Shown here: positions 1 to 7,839 of the stretch, piece after piece
Position numbering within the stretch: the stretch's first letter is position 1
Layout of the letters: the number at the start of each line of letters is the position of its first letter
Source: Oricola nitratireducens
Lineage (GTDB): Bacteria > Pseudomonadota > Alphaproteobacteria > Rhizobiales > Rhizobiaceae
NCBI RefSeq assembly: GCF_014904745.1
Contig: NZ_JACZCS010000055.1
Location: 1-51,339, forward strand
Reading direction: 5' to 3'
Length of the DNA: 51,339 nt
Position numbers and translations under genes: made by a program
The notes under the pieces: generated by a model
Seen by the model: the letters and a program-made list of their open reading frames with translations, nothing else
Databases searched by the model: none
Told to the model about the DNA's origin: nothing

Positions 1-91
1 CAGCCGTCAGCGACGTCTTGCCGTGGTCAACGTGACCAATCGTGCCGATGTTCACATGCGGCTTCGTGCGCTCAAACTTACCCTTCGCCAT
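1..91 (-). CDS. tuf: Elongation factor Tu, N-terminal fragment (cut by window edge)
   Basis: The minus strand from the ATG at 91 encodes [20 protein letters not shown] and then [10 protein letters not shown], the universal EF-Tu start with the G1 P-loop [10 protein letters not shown]-Tu is the GTPase that delivers aminoacyl-tRNA to the ribosome. Only about 30 codons are present; the rest lies beyond position 1. It follows tRNA-Gly(CCC) on the same strand, in the tRNA-Tyr/tRNA-Gly/tuf arrangement common in Alphaproteobacteria. The lysine-rich start and absence of any signal are as expected. Identification is secure despite the short fragment. Confidence 0.95.
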   Translation of the reverse strand, partial: MAKGKFERTKPHVNIGTIGHVDHGKTSLTA

Positions 92-225
92 ATACCTTTT
101 CCTGTCTGTTTGGGTGGCCGAACATGGGACCCCATGTTTGGCCGGGGGACATAAGGCTTTAAACCATCATTCGCAAGGCAAAATTGCCACCGCGCCGTTG
201 CCCGTCCGATGCGCCGAACATGCGG

Positions 226-299
226 TGGAGCGGGTGAAGGGAATCGAACCCTCGTCGTAAGCTTGGGAAGCTTCTGCTCTGCCATTGAGCTACACCCGC
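226..299 (-). tRNA. tRNA-Gly (anticodon CCC)
   Basis: The minus strand folds as a 74-nt cloverleaf with encoded CCA. The acceptor stem GCGGGTG pairs with CACCCGC, the T-loop is GGTTCGATTCC, and the anticodon loop TTCCCAA gives CCC at positions 34-36. The closing pair at the base of the anticodon stem is imperfect. It lies 134 nt before tuf and is probably co-transcribed with it. Confidence 0.93.
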
Positions 300-311
300 C
301 TGTGCCGCGTT

Positions 312-339
312 GATATCCGTCCCGCCGCCATGTTGACAA
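312..339 (-). promoter_or_regulatory. Candidate promoter for tRNA-Gly(CCC)-tuf
   Basis: On the minus strand TTGTCA (339-334) is followed after 16 nt by GATATC (317-312), just upstream of the mature tRNA 5' end at 299. The -35 is good and the -10 weak. Spacing and position suit a tRNA promoter, but this is inference from sequence alone. Confidence 0.3.
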
Positions 340-425
340 CAACAATTTTCGGCCGCGCCATGTCCGCCGCTCAAATTCAAGCATTGAAATATGTAAATTC
401 TTCGGGAAGGATACCTCCCTGCGCA

Positions 426-456
426 GCCGGTCGGGCTTTCAGCGCCCGATTCCGGC
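426..456 (+). promoter_or_regulatory. Leader hairpin just upstream of the yeeE ribosome-binding site
   Basis: GCCGGTCGGGC (426-436) pairs with GCCCGA (444-449) and CCGGC (452-456), making an 11-bp stem with a two-T bulge and a seven-base loop. It ends eight bases before the GGGAGGAG ribosome-binding site of the permease gene. It could stabilise or modulate the leader; there is no T-run after it and no known riboswitch family is recognised. Confidence 0.3.
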
Positions 457-477
457 TCGCATCTGGGAGGAGTGGCG

Positions 478-1572
478 ATGATTGAACAATGGCGGGAGGT
501 CGTGGTCGAATCCGCGGCGTTCTATGTTGGCTGGGGCGGACTGCTGATCGGCGTCCTGTTCGGCTACCTGGTCTACAAAACCAATTTCTGCACCATGGGG
601 TCCATCTCGGACATCATGTCTTTTGGCAGCTACAACCGGTTCCGGGCATGGCTGCTCGCTTGCGCCGTCGCGATACTCGGCGTGGCGGGCATCGAGGCGC
701 TCGGCGTCGCCGACATGGCGGATTCGATGTATCTGACGCCGAACCTGACTTGGCTCGCCAACATCGTCGGCGGGCTCATTTTCGGTTTCGGCATGGTATT
801 CGCGGGCGGATGCATCAGCCGCAATCTCGTGCGCGCCGGCGGCGGCGACCTGCGGTCCGTAGTGGTGCTGCTGATTACCGGCATTTTCGCCTTCATGACG
901 ATCGGTGGCCTGATCGGCCCGTTGCGTGTCGCCCTTTTCGATCCCGCTTCGGTGGATCTGAGCGCAAGCGGCATGGAAACGCAGCGCATCGGCGACCTGG
1001 TTTCGACGCTCACCGGAATGTCCGGCGATATTGCGAAGCTCCTGACCGTGTTCGTCATTGCCGGCGCGCTTTTGATCTATTGCTTCAAGGACCGCGGCTT
1101 CCGCGCCTCGCGGCGCGATATGGTCGCCGGCTTCGGGATCGGCCTGTGCATCGTGGCCGGATGGTTCCTGACCGGGCTTGCAGCCGATGATTTCGCCGAT
1201 GTGCCGGTGCAGCTGATCTCGCTGTCCTATGTCCGCCCGACGGGTGACACGCTCGACTACCTGATGCGCTACACCGCGCTCGGCCCGCCGGGCTTCGCCG
1301 TGACGACGACGGCGGGAGCGCTGCTCGGCGGCTTCCTCGGCGCGACGGTCTCGGGCCGGCTTGCACTGACAAGCTTCGCCGATGCAAAGGATTCGGTGCG
1401 CAACATGTTCGGCGCCGCCCTGATGGGCATCGGCGGCGTGCTTGCGCTCGGATGCACCGTCGGCCAGGCGCTGACCGGTTTTTCGACGCTGGCGATCGGG
1501 TCGGCCATCACCTTCGTGTCGATCGTCATCGGCGGAATGGTCGGCGTGAAGACGATCGAGCGATTCGCCTGA
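478..1572 (+). CDS. YeeE/YedE-family (TsuA-like) sulfur-compound permease
   Basis: Polytopic inner-membrane protein of 364 residues with alternating hydrophobic helices throughout. It carries three conserved cysteine motifs of the YeeE/YedE family: NFCTMGS near residue 37, FAGGCISRN near 111 and ALGCTVGQ near 324. In characterised members (TsuA) such cysteines relay thiosulfate across the membrane. Length fits full-length two-lobe members rather than the half-size pairs. Start: GTG at 472 is open in the same frame, but GGGAGGAG at 465-472 is spaced ideally for the ATG at 478. No TusA-like or rhodanese partner is adjacent, so the exact sulfur substrate is unknown. It sits on the opposite strand between two tRNA-Gly genes. 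Confidence 0.82.
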   Translation: MIEQWREVVVESAAFYVGWGGLLIGVLFGYLVYKTNFCTMGSISDIMSFGSYNRFRAWLLACAVAILGVAGIEALGVADMADSMYLTPNLTWLANIVGGLIFGFGMVFAGGCISRNLVRAGGGDLRSVVVLLITGIFAFMTIGGLIGPLRVALFDPASVDLSASGMETQRIGDLVSTLTGMSGDIAKLLTVFVIAGALLIYCFKDRGFRASRRDMVAGFGIGLCIVAGWFLTGLAADDFADVPVQLISLSYVRPTGDTLDYLMRYTALGPPGFAVTTTAGALLGGFLGATVSGRLALTSFADAKDSVRNMFGAALMGIGGVLALGCTVGQALTGFSTLAIGSAITFVSIVIGGMVGVKTIERFA

Positions 1573-1584
1573 CAAACGGAAATT

Positions 1585-1610
1585 CGGGACCGGCCGCGGA
1601 TCCGGTCCCG
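1585..1610 (+). terminator. Hairpin after yeeE
   Basis: CGGGACCGG (1585-1593) pairs perfectly with CCGGTCCCG (1602-1610) across an eight-base loop, 12 nt after the stop codon. There is no T-tract, so it may act as a Rho-linked 3' end or processing site rather than a classical intrinsic terminator. Confidence 0.45.
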
Positions 1611-1672
1611 CCGCAAGGTGCATTCCAGCCGTAAAATAGTTCGCGGCATCAAAGAAAGTGGGCGCTGAAATC

Positions 1673-1746
1673 TGGAGCGGGTAGCGGGAATCGAACCCGC
1701 ATATTCAGCTTGGAAGGCTGCTGCTCTACCATTGAGCTATACCCGC
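1673..1746 (-). tRNA. tRNA-Gly (anticodon TCC)
   Basis: The minus strand gives a 74-nt cloverleaf with GCGGGTA/TACCCGC acceptor stem, GGTTCGATTCC T-arm, anticodon loop CTTCCAA (TCC) and encoded CCA. It lies 24 nt after tRNA-Tyr and is surely processed from the same transcript. Confidence 0.95.
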
Positions 1747-1770
1747 CCGCGGATTCGTCTTCCGGCCCAG

Positions 1771-1855
1771 TGGTGGAGGAGGTTGGATTCGAACCAACGT
1801 AGCCATAGGCAACGGATTTACAGTCCGTCCGTTTTAACCACTCACGCACTCCTCC
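1771..1855 (-). tRNA. tRNA-Tyr (anticodon GTA)
   Basis: The minus strand gives an 85-nt class II tRNA with a long variable arm, GGAGGAG/CTCCTCC acceptor stem, GGTTCGAATCC T-arm and anticodon loop CTGTAAA (GTA), ending in encoded CCA. It is first in the tRNA-Tyr, tRNA-Gly(TCC) pair and divergent from rlmB, as in many Alphaproteobacteria. Confidence 0.95.
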
Positions 1856-2013
1856 AGAACTGGCGCCGGAGCACAACGGCCTTGTGACCGCGGTGCGCCT
1901 TATGGAGGGACGGGTATTACCTGTCAACACGCATATCCGGTTTTTCGCGTCATGCCCGCCAACATCGACATAAGATGATCGCTAAAGCGGTTCAAATCCG
2001 CTAAGGGGCGCTG

Positions 2014-2832
2014 ATGAGCGACAACAATCCCAAAAGCAGCGGCAAGGACAGCCACTATGCGCGCCTTCGCCGAGCGCACCGCGCAGCCAACCCGCCTTCG
2101 CCCGCCGACGACCATGTCGTCATCTACGGCCTGCACTCGGTCAAGGCGGCTGTGGAAAATCCGGACCGCCGGCCGATACGCCTGCTGGCGACACGCAATG
2201 CGTTCGCCCGGCTCGATCTTGCCGATGAAATCGCGGCGCGTTGCCCGGTCGAGATCGTCGAACCGAAGGCCATCGACCGCCTGACCGGCGATGGCGCCGT
2301 GCACCAGGGCGCGGCGCTGGAGACCAGACCGCTGAAACCGAAGCGGATCGAAGCGCTCGGCGACACCAGCCTCGTCCTTGTGCTCGATCAGGTTACCGAT
2401 CCGCACAATGTCGGCGCGATTCTGCGTTCCGCCGTTGCCTTCAATGCCGGTGCGCTCGTCACCACGGCGCGCCACAGCCCCGTCGAATCGGGCGTGCTCG
2501 CCAAGGCCGCCTCGGGCGCGCTGGAACACATCGACCATATCGAGGTTCGCAATCTCGCGGATGCCATCGAGACGCTTTCAAAAATCGGTTTCCAGACTAT
2601 CGGGCTCGATTCCGAGGGGCCCGGAATTCTCGAAAAGACGGTCTCCGGCTCGAAAGTCGCCCTCGTTCTGGGCGCCGAGGGCAAGGGCTTGCGCCAGAAG
2701 ACGCGCGAAACAGTGGACAATCTGGCCCGTCTCGACATGCCCGGAGCGATCAAGTCGCTCAACGTGTCGAACGCCGCCGCGCTGTCGCTATACGTGGCCT
2801 GCAATGCGATGGCGAAATCGGGGGATTCCTGA
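2014..2832 (+). CDS. rlmB: 23S rRNA (guanosine-2251-2'-O)-methyltransferase RlmB
   Basis: SPOUT-class methyltransferase that methylates G2251 in the ribosomal P-loop using S-adenosylmethionine. The 272-residue protein has a basic, variable leader of about 30 residues, the TrmH-type substrate-binding domain (about 35-105) and the knotted SPOUT domain. Family motifs are clear: LDQVTDPHNVGAILRSA near 127, VLGAEGKGL near 220 and IKSLNVSNAAALSLY near 246. The ATG at 2014 follows AAGGGG at 2003-2008. Its place divergent from tRNA-Tyr/tRNA-Gly is conserved in related genomes. The leader is longer than in E. coli RlmB, which is usual in rhizobia. Confidence 0.93.
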   Translation: MSDNNPKSSGKDSHYARLRRAHRAANPPSPADDHVVIYGLHSVKAAVENPDRRPIRLLATRNAFARLDLADEIAARCPVEIVEPKAIDRLTGDGAVHQGAALETRPLKPKRIEALGDTSLVLVLDQVTDPHNVGAILRSAVAFNAGALVTTARHSPVESGVLAKAASGALEHIDHIEVRNLADAIETLSKIGFQTIGLDSEGPGILEKTVSGSKVALVLGAEGKGLRQKTRETVDNLARLDMPGAIKSLNVSNAAALSLYVACNAMAKSGDS

Positions 2833-2923
2833 CCCAATTTGGCCTGAATTGTGACTTTAGGGTCGCGCGAATGGCTCACTGGGCCAATATTGATTTATCT
2901 GTTCCGAGGGAAAGGACCTTTTC

Positions 2924-3577
2924 ATGAAGAAGACAACAATCGCGGCAATGGCGGGGCTTCTCGTCTTCACGGCGGCATGCACGACCACCAATCCGTATAC
3001 CGGCCAGCAGCAGATTTCCAAAACGGCGGGCGGAGCGGCGATCGGCGCCGGTGTCGGCGCACTTGCCGGCCTCGCAGCTGGCGGCGACGACCGCCGCAAC
3101 GCCTTGATCGGGGCAGGCATCGGCGCTCTTGCCGGCGGCGCGATCGGCAACTTCATGGACCGCCAGGAAGCGGATCTGCGCGCCCAGCTCGCCTCCACCG
3201 GCGTCAGCGTCACCCGTGTCGGCAACAATATCATTCTCAACATGCCGTCGAACATCACCTTCGCGACCGACCAGGACCAGGTGATCCCGGCTTTCTACTC
3301 GACGCTCGATTCGGTTGCTATTGTGCTGCGTAAATACAACCAGACGCTGATCGACATCTACGGCCACACCGATTCGACGGGGTCGGACAGCTACAACCAA
3401 GCGCTCTCACAGCGCCGCGCCAATGCCGTTCTGAGCTATCTCACGACGCAGGGCGTCAACCAACAGCGCATGGTTGCGACCGGTTTCGGCGAAAGCCGCC
3501 CGATCGCCGACAATTCGACGGAGGCCGGCCGCGCCCAGAACCGTCGCGTGGAAATCCAGATCGTTCCGCTGAGCTGA
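2924..3577 (+). CDS. OmpA-family lipoprotein (YiaD-like) with glycine zipper
   Basis: A 217-residue outer-membrane lipoprotein. A short signal peptide ends in a lipobox with Cys19 (FTAAC). A glycine-zipper stretch follows (about 37-80, repeated GAGxGA motifs), then a C-terminal OmpA/MotB peptidoglycan-binding domain (about 105-217) with the signature GHTDSTGSDSYNQALSQRRA. Such proteins are anchored in the outer membrane and hold the peptidoglycan through a diaminopimelate-binding site. It is a single-gene unit: AAGGA lies before the ATG, and a strong hairpin follows the stop at 3601. The exact physiological role is not known. Confidence 0.88.
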   Translation: MKKTTIAAMAGLLVFTAACTTTNPYTGQQQISKTAGGAAIGAGVGALAGLAAGGDDRRNALIGAGIGALAGGAIGNFMDRQEADLRAQLASTGVSVTRVGNNIILNMPSNITFATDQDQVIPAFYSTLDSVAIVLRKYNQTLIDIYGHTDSTGSDSYNQALSQRRANAVLSYLTTQGVNQQRMVATGFGESRPIADNSTEAGRAQNRRVEIQIVPLS

Positions 3578-3600
3578 TCGGGGCGGGACGGGAAGACTGA

Positions 3601-3628
3601 AAGGGCGGCCACAAGGCCGCCCTTCTTA
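3601..3628. terminator. Bidirectional intrinsic terminator
   Basis: AAGGGCGGCC (3601-3610) pairs perfectly with GGCCGCCCTT (3615-3624) over an ACAA loop and is followed by CTTATTT. It separates the convergent OmpA-type gene and the small membrane protein gene and overlaps the stop of the latter. Confidence 0.8.
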
Positions 3629-3919
3629 TTTGGCGTCTTCGTCGTCCAGTTCGCCCGCTTCGCGCGCCCGCATTTCCTCGATGTCGTCCGCGATCAGGGC
3701 CAGATGCTGTTCGATCAGCGAAAGATTGGCGATCAACCCGCAGACCAGCGCCGCCACGATCAGCCCGGCGACCACGCCGAGGCCGGCGCCAAACGTCAGG
3801 TTCTCGTTTATGCCGTCGGCCCAGCGATAGCCGAGATAACCGCCGGCGGCGACGATGACCGCGGCCAGCCCCGGATTGACGGCTTCAAGAAGCTCGGCGA
3901 GGAAACGGGAAAACCACAT
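3626..3919 (-). CDS. Small membrane protein of unknown function
   Basis: A 97-residue protein with two predicted transmembrane helices (about 16-33 and 43-66, both rich in Gly/Ala/Val). A polar acidic C-terminus follows (DDIEEMRAREAGELDDEDAK) that may form a short coiled coil. The ATG at 3919 has GAGAGG a few bases upstream. It lies 21 bp downstream of the tetR gene on the same strand, so the two are likely one operon. No family was recognised; a membrane accessory under control of the TetR repressor is an inference from position. Confidence 0.65.
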   Translation of the reverse strand: MWFSRFLAELLEAVNPGLAAVIVAAGGYLGYRWADGINENLTFGAGLGVVAGLIVAALVCGLIANLSLIEQHLALIADDIEEMRAREAGELDDEDAK

Positions 3920-3940
3920 CGGGAAACCTCTCGTGTCGGA

Positions 3941-4558
3941 TCAGTTTTGCGTCGGCAGGAAAAGCAGTTTTACGTAGGAGCGGAACAACAGGATCTGCCG
4001 CGATAGCACCTTGGGATCGTTCACCGCCTTCGACATCACGATTCCGCCTTCCACCGTATTGGATACCATGTCCGCCAGATCCTCCATATCCACCTCTTCG
4101 CGCGGCGGATAGATCGCGACGATTTCCTCGAAAATTTGCAGGAACCTCTGACGCCATTGCAGCACCGCCTGCCGGTTGATCTCCCGGACATCCCGGTCGA
4201 ACAGCCTCTCATTGTAGCAATAGGTGGCGACAAGGCATCCGGGATGCCCGCTCGGCAAATCCGCCATCATCTCCGAGAACAGCTTCAGTCCGATCAGAAA
4301 AGCATGCAATGGATCGTCATGCAGTTCGCGCGTGCGGCCGAACAGGCCGTCGAGGATTTGCTCCTCGCTCGCGAGATAGCGCAGCAAAAGCGCGCGCGCC
4401 AACTCGTTCTTGTCCTTGAAGTGATAGAAAAAGCCGCTCTTGGTGATCTCGGCTTCCGCGATGATCTCCTCGATCGAGGTCGCGCCGAATCCCTTCGACA
4501 GGATCGCCGCTTCCGCGATGTCCATCAGCTTTTCACGTGTGGCACGTCCCTTGCGCAT
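3941..4558 (-). CDS. TetR/AcrR-family transcriptional regulator
   Basis: A 205-residue repressor-type protein. The N-terminal helix-turn-helix runs over about residues 4-50 with the hallmark KSGFFYHFKDKNELA recognition segment. The rest is the helical ligand-binding and dimerisation domain, with a TetR_C-like region near CLVATYCYNE. GTG at 4564 is in frame, but GGAGGTG at 4570-4564 is spaced correctly for the ATG at 4558. A perfect inverted repeat (4573-4591) sits immediately upstream, so autorepression is very likely. Ligand unknown. It is divergent from a homocysteine S-methyltransferase gene whose start is about 280 bp away and could be a second target. Confidence 0.88.
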   Translation of the reverse strand: MRKGRATREKLMDIAEAAILSKGFGATSIEEIIAEAEITKSGFFYHFKDKNELARALLLRYLASEEQILDGLFGRTRELHDDPLHAFLIGLKLFSEMMADLPSGHPGCLVATYCYNERLFDRDVREINRQAVLQWRQRFLQIFEEIVAIYPPREEVDMEDLADMVSNTVEGGIVMSKAVNDPKVLSRQILLFRSYVKLLFLPTQN

Positions 4559-4572
4559 CCTCACCTCCGCAG

Positions 4573-4591
4573 ACTGTACCCACGGTACAGT
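4573..4591. promoter_or_regulatory. Perfect TetR-type operator
   Basis: ACTGTACCCACGGTACAGT is an 8-bp perfect inverted repeat around a 3-bp centre. It lies 15 bp upstream of the tetR ATG and overlaps where the transcript and ribosome-binding site of tetR begin. Size and symmetry fit an autoregulatory TetR-family operator. Confidence 0.72.
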
Positions 4592-4836
4592 TTTTTCGGG
4601 CCTTCTCCGTTCCGACCGAACTGCTTTTCGTTAGAGCACTGAAAAGACAGAGACAATCCGATCCGCTTTTCCGCACCACGTTCTTTCTATCCCTGCGCGA
4701 CAGGAAAATCCAAGTTCCAGGCCACCGGGGACAGGCCTTTTTGACCGGCAAATCGCGTTGTGCGAGGGCAGACACTCGTCGCGCCGTCCGGTTACCGCGC
4801 GCCCCGTCCAATCTGGATTTACGAGGAAACAGGCAA
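4592..4836. other. Intergenic region between tetR and the homocysteine methyltransferase gene
   Basis: This 245-bp stretch has no convincing gene. An open frame runs through it in phase with the methyltransferase gene, but its residues are arginine-rich with no homology signal and there is a good ribosome-binding site only at 4822-4826. I looked for a SAM riboswitch, which would suit the downstream gene, and found none I could fold. Confidence 0.5.
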
Positions 4837-5784
4837 ATGACGAATGCATCATACCGAACCGCGCTACCGCAAATGAACGGCCGGACATTGCTCACCGATG
4901 GCGGCCTCGAGACCACGCTGGTCTTCCACGAGGGTATCGACCTGCCGTTTTTCGCCGCCTATGTACTGCTGGACAGCGACGAGGGGCGCAATAACCTGCG
5001 TGAATACTATGCACGCTATATCGACATCGCCAGGGACACCGGCTCGGGCTTCATGCTCGAAAGCCCGACCTGGCGCTGCTCGCGCGGCTGGGGCGAACAA
5101 CTTGGCCACGACGCCAACGCCATCGCCCGCTACAACCGCGACGCCATCGCGCTGATGGACGAATTGCGGCAAGGCGCCGGCATCGACGAACCGATCGTCA
5201 TTTCGGGCTGCATTGGTCCGCGCGGAGACGGCTATTCGCCGGAATCGCAGATGAGCGGCGACGAGGCCGAGGCCTATCACCGCCATCAGGTCGAAACCTT
5301 CGCCGGCACGAAAGCCGACATGATCACCGCGGTCACGATGACCCATGCCGGAGAAGCGATCGGCATCGCCCGCGCCGCAAGGTCTGCCGGCATGCCGGTC
5401 GCGATCTCGTTCACCGTCGAGACTGACGGCCGCCTGCCCTCCGGCCAGTCGCTCGGCGAGGCGATCCGCGAGACGGATTCCACGACCGGCAATGCGCCCG
5501 CCTACTACATGATCAATTGCGCCCATCCCGACCATTTCGCCGATGCGCTGGTCGATGACGGAACCGGCTGGACGTCGCGAATCCAGGGCCTGCGCGGCAA
5601 TGCCTCGCGCAAGAGCCACGCGGAACTCGACGCGTCTGAAACGCTCGATGATGGCAATCCCGACGAACTTGGCCGGGACTACGCCAACCTCTCGTCGGCG
5701 CTTCCGAACCTGCGCGTCTATGGCGGCTGCTGCGGTACCGACCATCGCCACGTCCGCGCCATCGCCTCCTGGTGCTGCAACTGA
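4837..5784 (+). CDS. Homocysteine S-methyltransferase family protein
   Basis: A 315-residue zinc-dependent TIM-barrel methyltransferase of the MmuM/BHMT family, which transfers a methyl group from a donor such as S-methylmethionine or betaine to a thiol (homocysteine). The start motif LLTDGGLETTLVF and the three zinc cysteines are visible: Cys in MINCAHPDHF and the adjacent pair in YGGCCGTDHRH. The reading frame is open further upstream, but GAGGAAA at 4823-4829 before the ATG at 4837, and the family N-terminus, fix the start. It is a single gene, divergent from tetR. Methyl donor cannot be told from sequence. Confidence 0.88.
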   Translation: MTNASYRTALPQMNGRTLLTDGGLETTLVFHEGIDLPFFAAYVLLDSDEGRNNLREYYARYIDIARDTGSGFMLESPTWRCSRGWGEQLGHDANAIARYNRDAIALMDELRQGAGIDEPIVISGCIGPRGDGYSPESQMSGDEAEAYHRHQVETFAGTKADMITAVTMTHAGEAIGIARAARSAGMPVAISFTVETDGRLPSGQSLGEAIRETDSTTGNAPAYYMINCAHPDHFADALVDDGTGWTSRIQGLRGNASRKSHAELDASETLDDGNPDELGRDYANLSSALPNLRVYGGCCGTDHRHVRAIASWCCN

Positions 5785-5839
5785 CGATCCGCGCCTGGGC
5801 CGCCGAGAGCCGGGGCGCCCTCGCCCGAAAGCTCTTCCG

Positions 5840-6106
5840 ATGACACCCGAATCCGAGTCCACCCGCGAGGTCCTGAACCGCTATGGCGGCATCGCAACGG
5901 CCTATGACCGGCTCCACGCCCGCTGGTTGCGCCATGCGGGCGGCGAAGCACAAAGCGCCTTCGAGGGCGCGGTGATCGCTTTGGTTCGTCCCAGCGTGCG
6001 TATCCTAGACGCCGATCGGGTCCGCCGGCTGCCTTGTCGTGGCCCGGCCGCCGTGATGATGATCGACAAGCCGGGCGACGTGCCCTCGGAAATCGTCCTC
6101 AGGTAA
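5840..6106 (+). pseudogene. Truncated class I SAM-dependent methyltransferase
   Basis: The frame from the ATG at 5840 (88 codons) starts like the N-terminus of a Rossmann methyltransferase: NRYGGIATAYDRLHARWLRH, later ALVRPSVRILDA. The next residues should be the glycine-rich SAM loop (GCGTG-like), but the frame continues as DRVRRLPCRGPAAV and stops at 6104-6106, three bases past the stop of the convergent gene. No methyltransferase core follows. This looks like a gene cut off at strand 1 by a deletion or rearrangement. It has no clear ribosome-binding site and is probably dead. Confidence 0.6.
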
Positions 6107-7154
6107 AGACCACGCCGTCCATCAGCTTGCGGGCCGTGCGCAGCACCCCCGCGGAAACCACTTCGCCAGTATCGTCCAGCGTGGCGACCACGGAAAATTC
6201 GCCGGTCGGGTGTTCGACCGACAGCGTCTTCGGATTGCCGTCCGGAATCATGGCGATACGGGCAGCCGGACCCGCCTTGAGCAGACACGCCGTGCCGACG
6301 CTGACCGCGCCAAGCACGCCGATCGCCTTGTGGCAGCGATGCGGAATGAAGGTCCGCGTCGAGATGCAACCGCCTTGCATGGCCGGGCTGACCATCGTCA
6401 TCTTCGGCACGGACTTCTCGGACACGTCGCCGAGGTTCATCATCGGACCCGCCTTCAGCCGGATGCTTTCGAGCTTGGCGCGCAAATCCGAATTGGCTTC
6501 CAGCTCTTCCGGTTTTTCCCGGCCGGTAATACCCATGTCCTCCGCCAACAGGACGACGCAGGGCATGCCGTTGTCGATCAGCGTCACCTCGACGCCGTCG
6601 ATCGTGTCGGTCTCGTTGCCCGTTGGCAAAAGCGCACCGCAAGACGATCCGGCGGTATCCTCGAAAATAATGGGCTGCGCCGCCGAGGTGCCCGGCACTC
6701 CGTCGATGCGCGCGTCGCCCGCGTAATCCACCTTGCAGTCAGGCGTATTGACAGTCGCAATGGCGAGTTGGCCCGTATTCTCCATGAAGATGCGCACATC
6801 GGTCGTGCCATCCTGCGCCGGCACAAGACCGCGCTCGATGGCGAACGGGCCGACGCCCGCAAGGATGTTGCCGCAGTTCTGCGAATCCGTGACGATCGGC
6901 TGGTCGACGAACACCTGCAGGAACAGGTAGTCGACATCGGCGCCCTCGCGCTCCGACTTCTTCACGACGGCAATCTTGGACGTCAGCGGATCGGAACCGC
7001 CCATGCCGTCGATCTGGCGCGGATCGGGCGACCCCATGACCCGCAGCAGGAAGACGTCGCGTTCTGCGGTGTCGGCGGGCAGGTCGGAAGCGAGGAAGTA
7101 GCCGCCCTTCGACGTCCCTCCCCGCATCCACATGCAGCGCACGCCCTCAGACAT
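6099..7154 (-). CDS. galD: 4-oxalomesaconate tautomerase (GalD-like, PrpF family)
   Basis: A 351-residue PrpF-fold isomerase. GalD converts the keto form of 4-oxalomesaconate to the enol/hydratable form in the gallate and protocatechuate meta-cleavage routes. Seen here: the N-terminal [14 protein letters not shown] motif, a [21 protein letters not shown] block, the conserved [20 protein letters not shown] segment and [11 protein letters not shown] near the C-terminus, all typical of the family. Length fits. The start overlaps the end of the aldolase gene by 8 bp, so translation is coupled. It is last in the rdhA operon. PrpF-type aconitate isomerases share the fold, but the GalB and GalC neighbours point to GalD. 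Confidence 0.88.
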   Translation of the reverse strand: MSEGVRCMWMRGGTSKGGYFLASDLPADTAERDVFLLRVMGSPDPRQIDGMGGSDPLTSKIAVVKKSEREGADVDYLFLQVFVDQPIVTDSQNCGNILAGVGPFAIERGLVPAQDGTTDVRIFMENTGQLAIATVNTPDCKVDYAGDARIDGVPGTSAAQPIIFEDTAGSSCGALLPTGNETDTIDGVEVTLIDNGMPCVVLLAEDMGITGREKPEELEANSDLRAKLESIRLKAGPMMNLGDVSEKSVPKMTMVSPAMQGGCISTRTFIPHRCHKAIGVLGAVSVGTACLLKAGPAARIAMIPDGNPKTLSVEHPTGEFSVVATLDDTGEVVSAGVLRTARKLMDGVVFT

Positions 7155-7839
7155 ATTTGAGGCCTTTTTCGGCGAGCCGTTCGCGCATCTTGTATATGTC
7201 TAGACCCAGCTCTCCCGCCTCGAAACGGGCCCGCTTCTCGGCCTCGTTTGCCTCGCGCGCCCGCGCCCTTTCCAGCACCGAGGCCGCCTCTTCGCGGCGC
7301 ACCACGCAGACGCCGTCATCGTCGGCGACGATCACGTCGCCCGGATTGACCAGTTCGCCGGCGCAGACAACCGGCACGTTGACAGAGCCCAGCGTCTCCT
7401 TGACTGTGCCCTGCGCGAAGACCGCCTTGGACCAGACGGGAAATTCCATCTCGGTCAGGTCGCGCGTGTCGCGCACGCCGGCATCGATCACCAGGCCCTT
7501 GCAGCCGCGCACCTTGGCCGATGTCGCCAGCAGGTCGCCGAAATATCCCGCGTCGGACGGCGAGGTCGGCGCGAGGACGAGGATATCGCCCGCCTTGATC
7601 TGCTCGATAGCCACATGGATCATCCAGTTGTCGCAGGGCGGCGCGGAGATGGTCACCGCGGAAGCCGCAAGGCGCGCGCCGGAATAGATCGGCCGCATAT
7701 AGGCCGCGAGCAGGCCCTTGCGGCCCTGCGCCTCGTGGACGGTCGCCACGCCGCATTCGCCGAGACCGTCGATCACCGCCTGGTCGGCGCGCTCGATGTT
7801 CTGGACGACGACGCCCGCTTCTGTCGTCGATCCCGCCAT
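7147..7839 (-). CDS. galC: 4-carboxy-4-hydroxy-2-oxoadipate aldolase (GalC/LigK-like)
   Basis: A 230-residue RraA/MenG-fold class II aldolase that splits 4-carboxy-4-hydroxy-2-oxoadipate into pyruvate and oxaloacetate and usually also decarboxylates oxaloacetate. The metal and substrate motif [12 protein letters not shown] followed by [12 protein letters not shown] (with the R-D pair) is clear near residues 94-126, with a lysine/glutamate-rich C-terminal helix as in LigK. GTG at 7842 is in frame, but ATG at 7839 overlaps the previous stop (TGATG), the usual coupled start. It lies between the galB and galD homologues. Confidence in the reaction comes from family and context together. Confidence 0.9.
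   Translation of the reverse strand: MAGSTTEAGVVVQNIERADQAVIDGLGECGVATVHEAQGRKGLLAAYMRPIYSGARLAASAVTISAPPCDNWMIHVAIEQIKAGDILVLAPTSPSDAGYFGDLLATSAKVRGCKGLVIDAGVRDTRDLTEMEFPVWSKAVFAQGTVKETLGSVNVPVVCAGELVNPGDVIVADDDGVCVVRREEAASVLERARAREANEAEKRARFEAGELGLDIYKMRERLAEKGLKYV

Noticed and set aside
1978-2010. Short AGCGG/CCGCT hairpin before rlmB as a riboswitch
   Set aside because: Only five base pairs with no conserved loop that I recognise; probably chance or a tiny leader structure.
4592-4836. SAM riboswitch upstream of the homocysteine methyltransferase
   Set aside because: Alphaproteobacterial SAM-II or SAM-V elements would be expected close to the start codon; I could not build their pseudoknot from this sequence.
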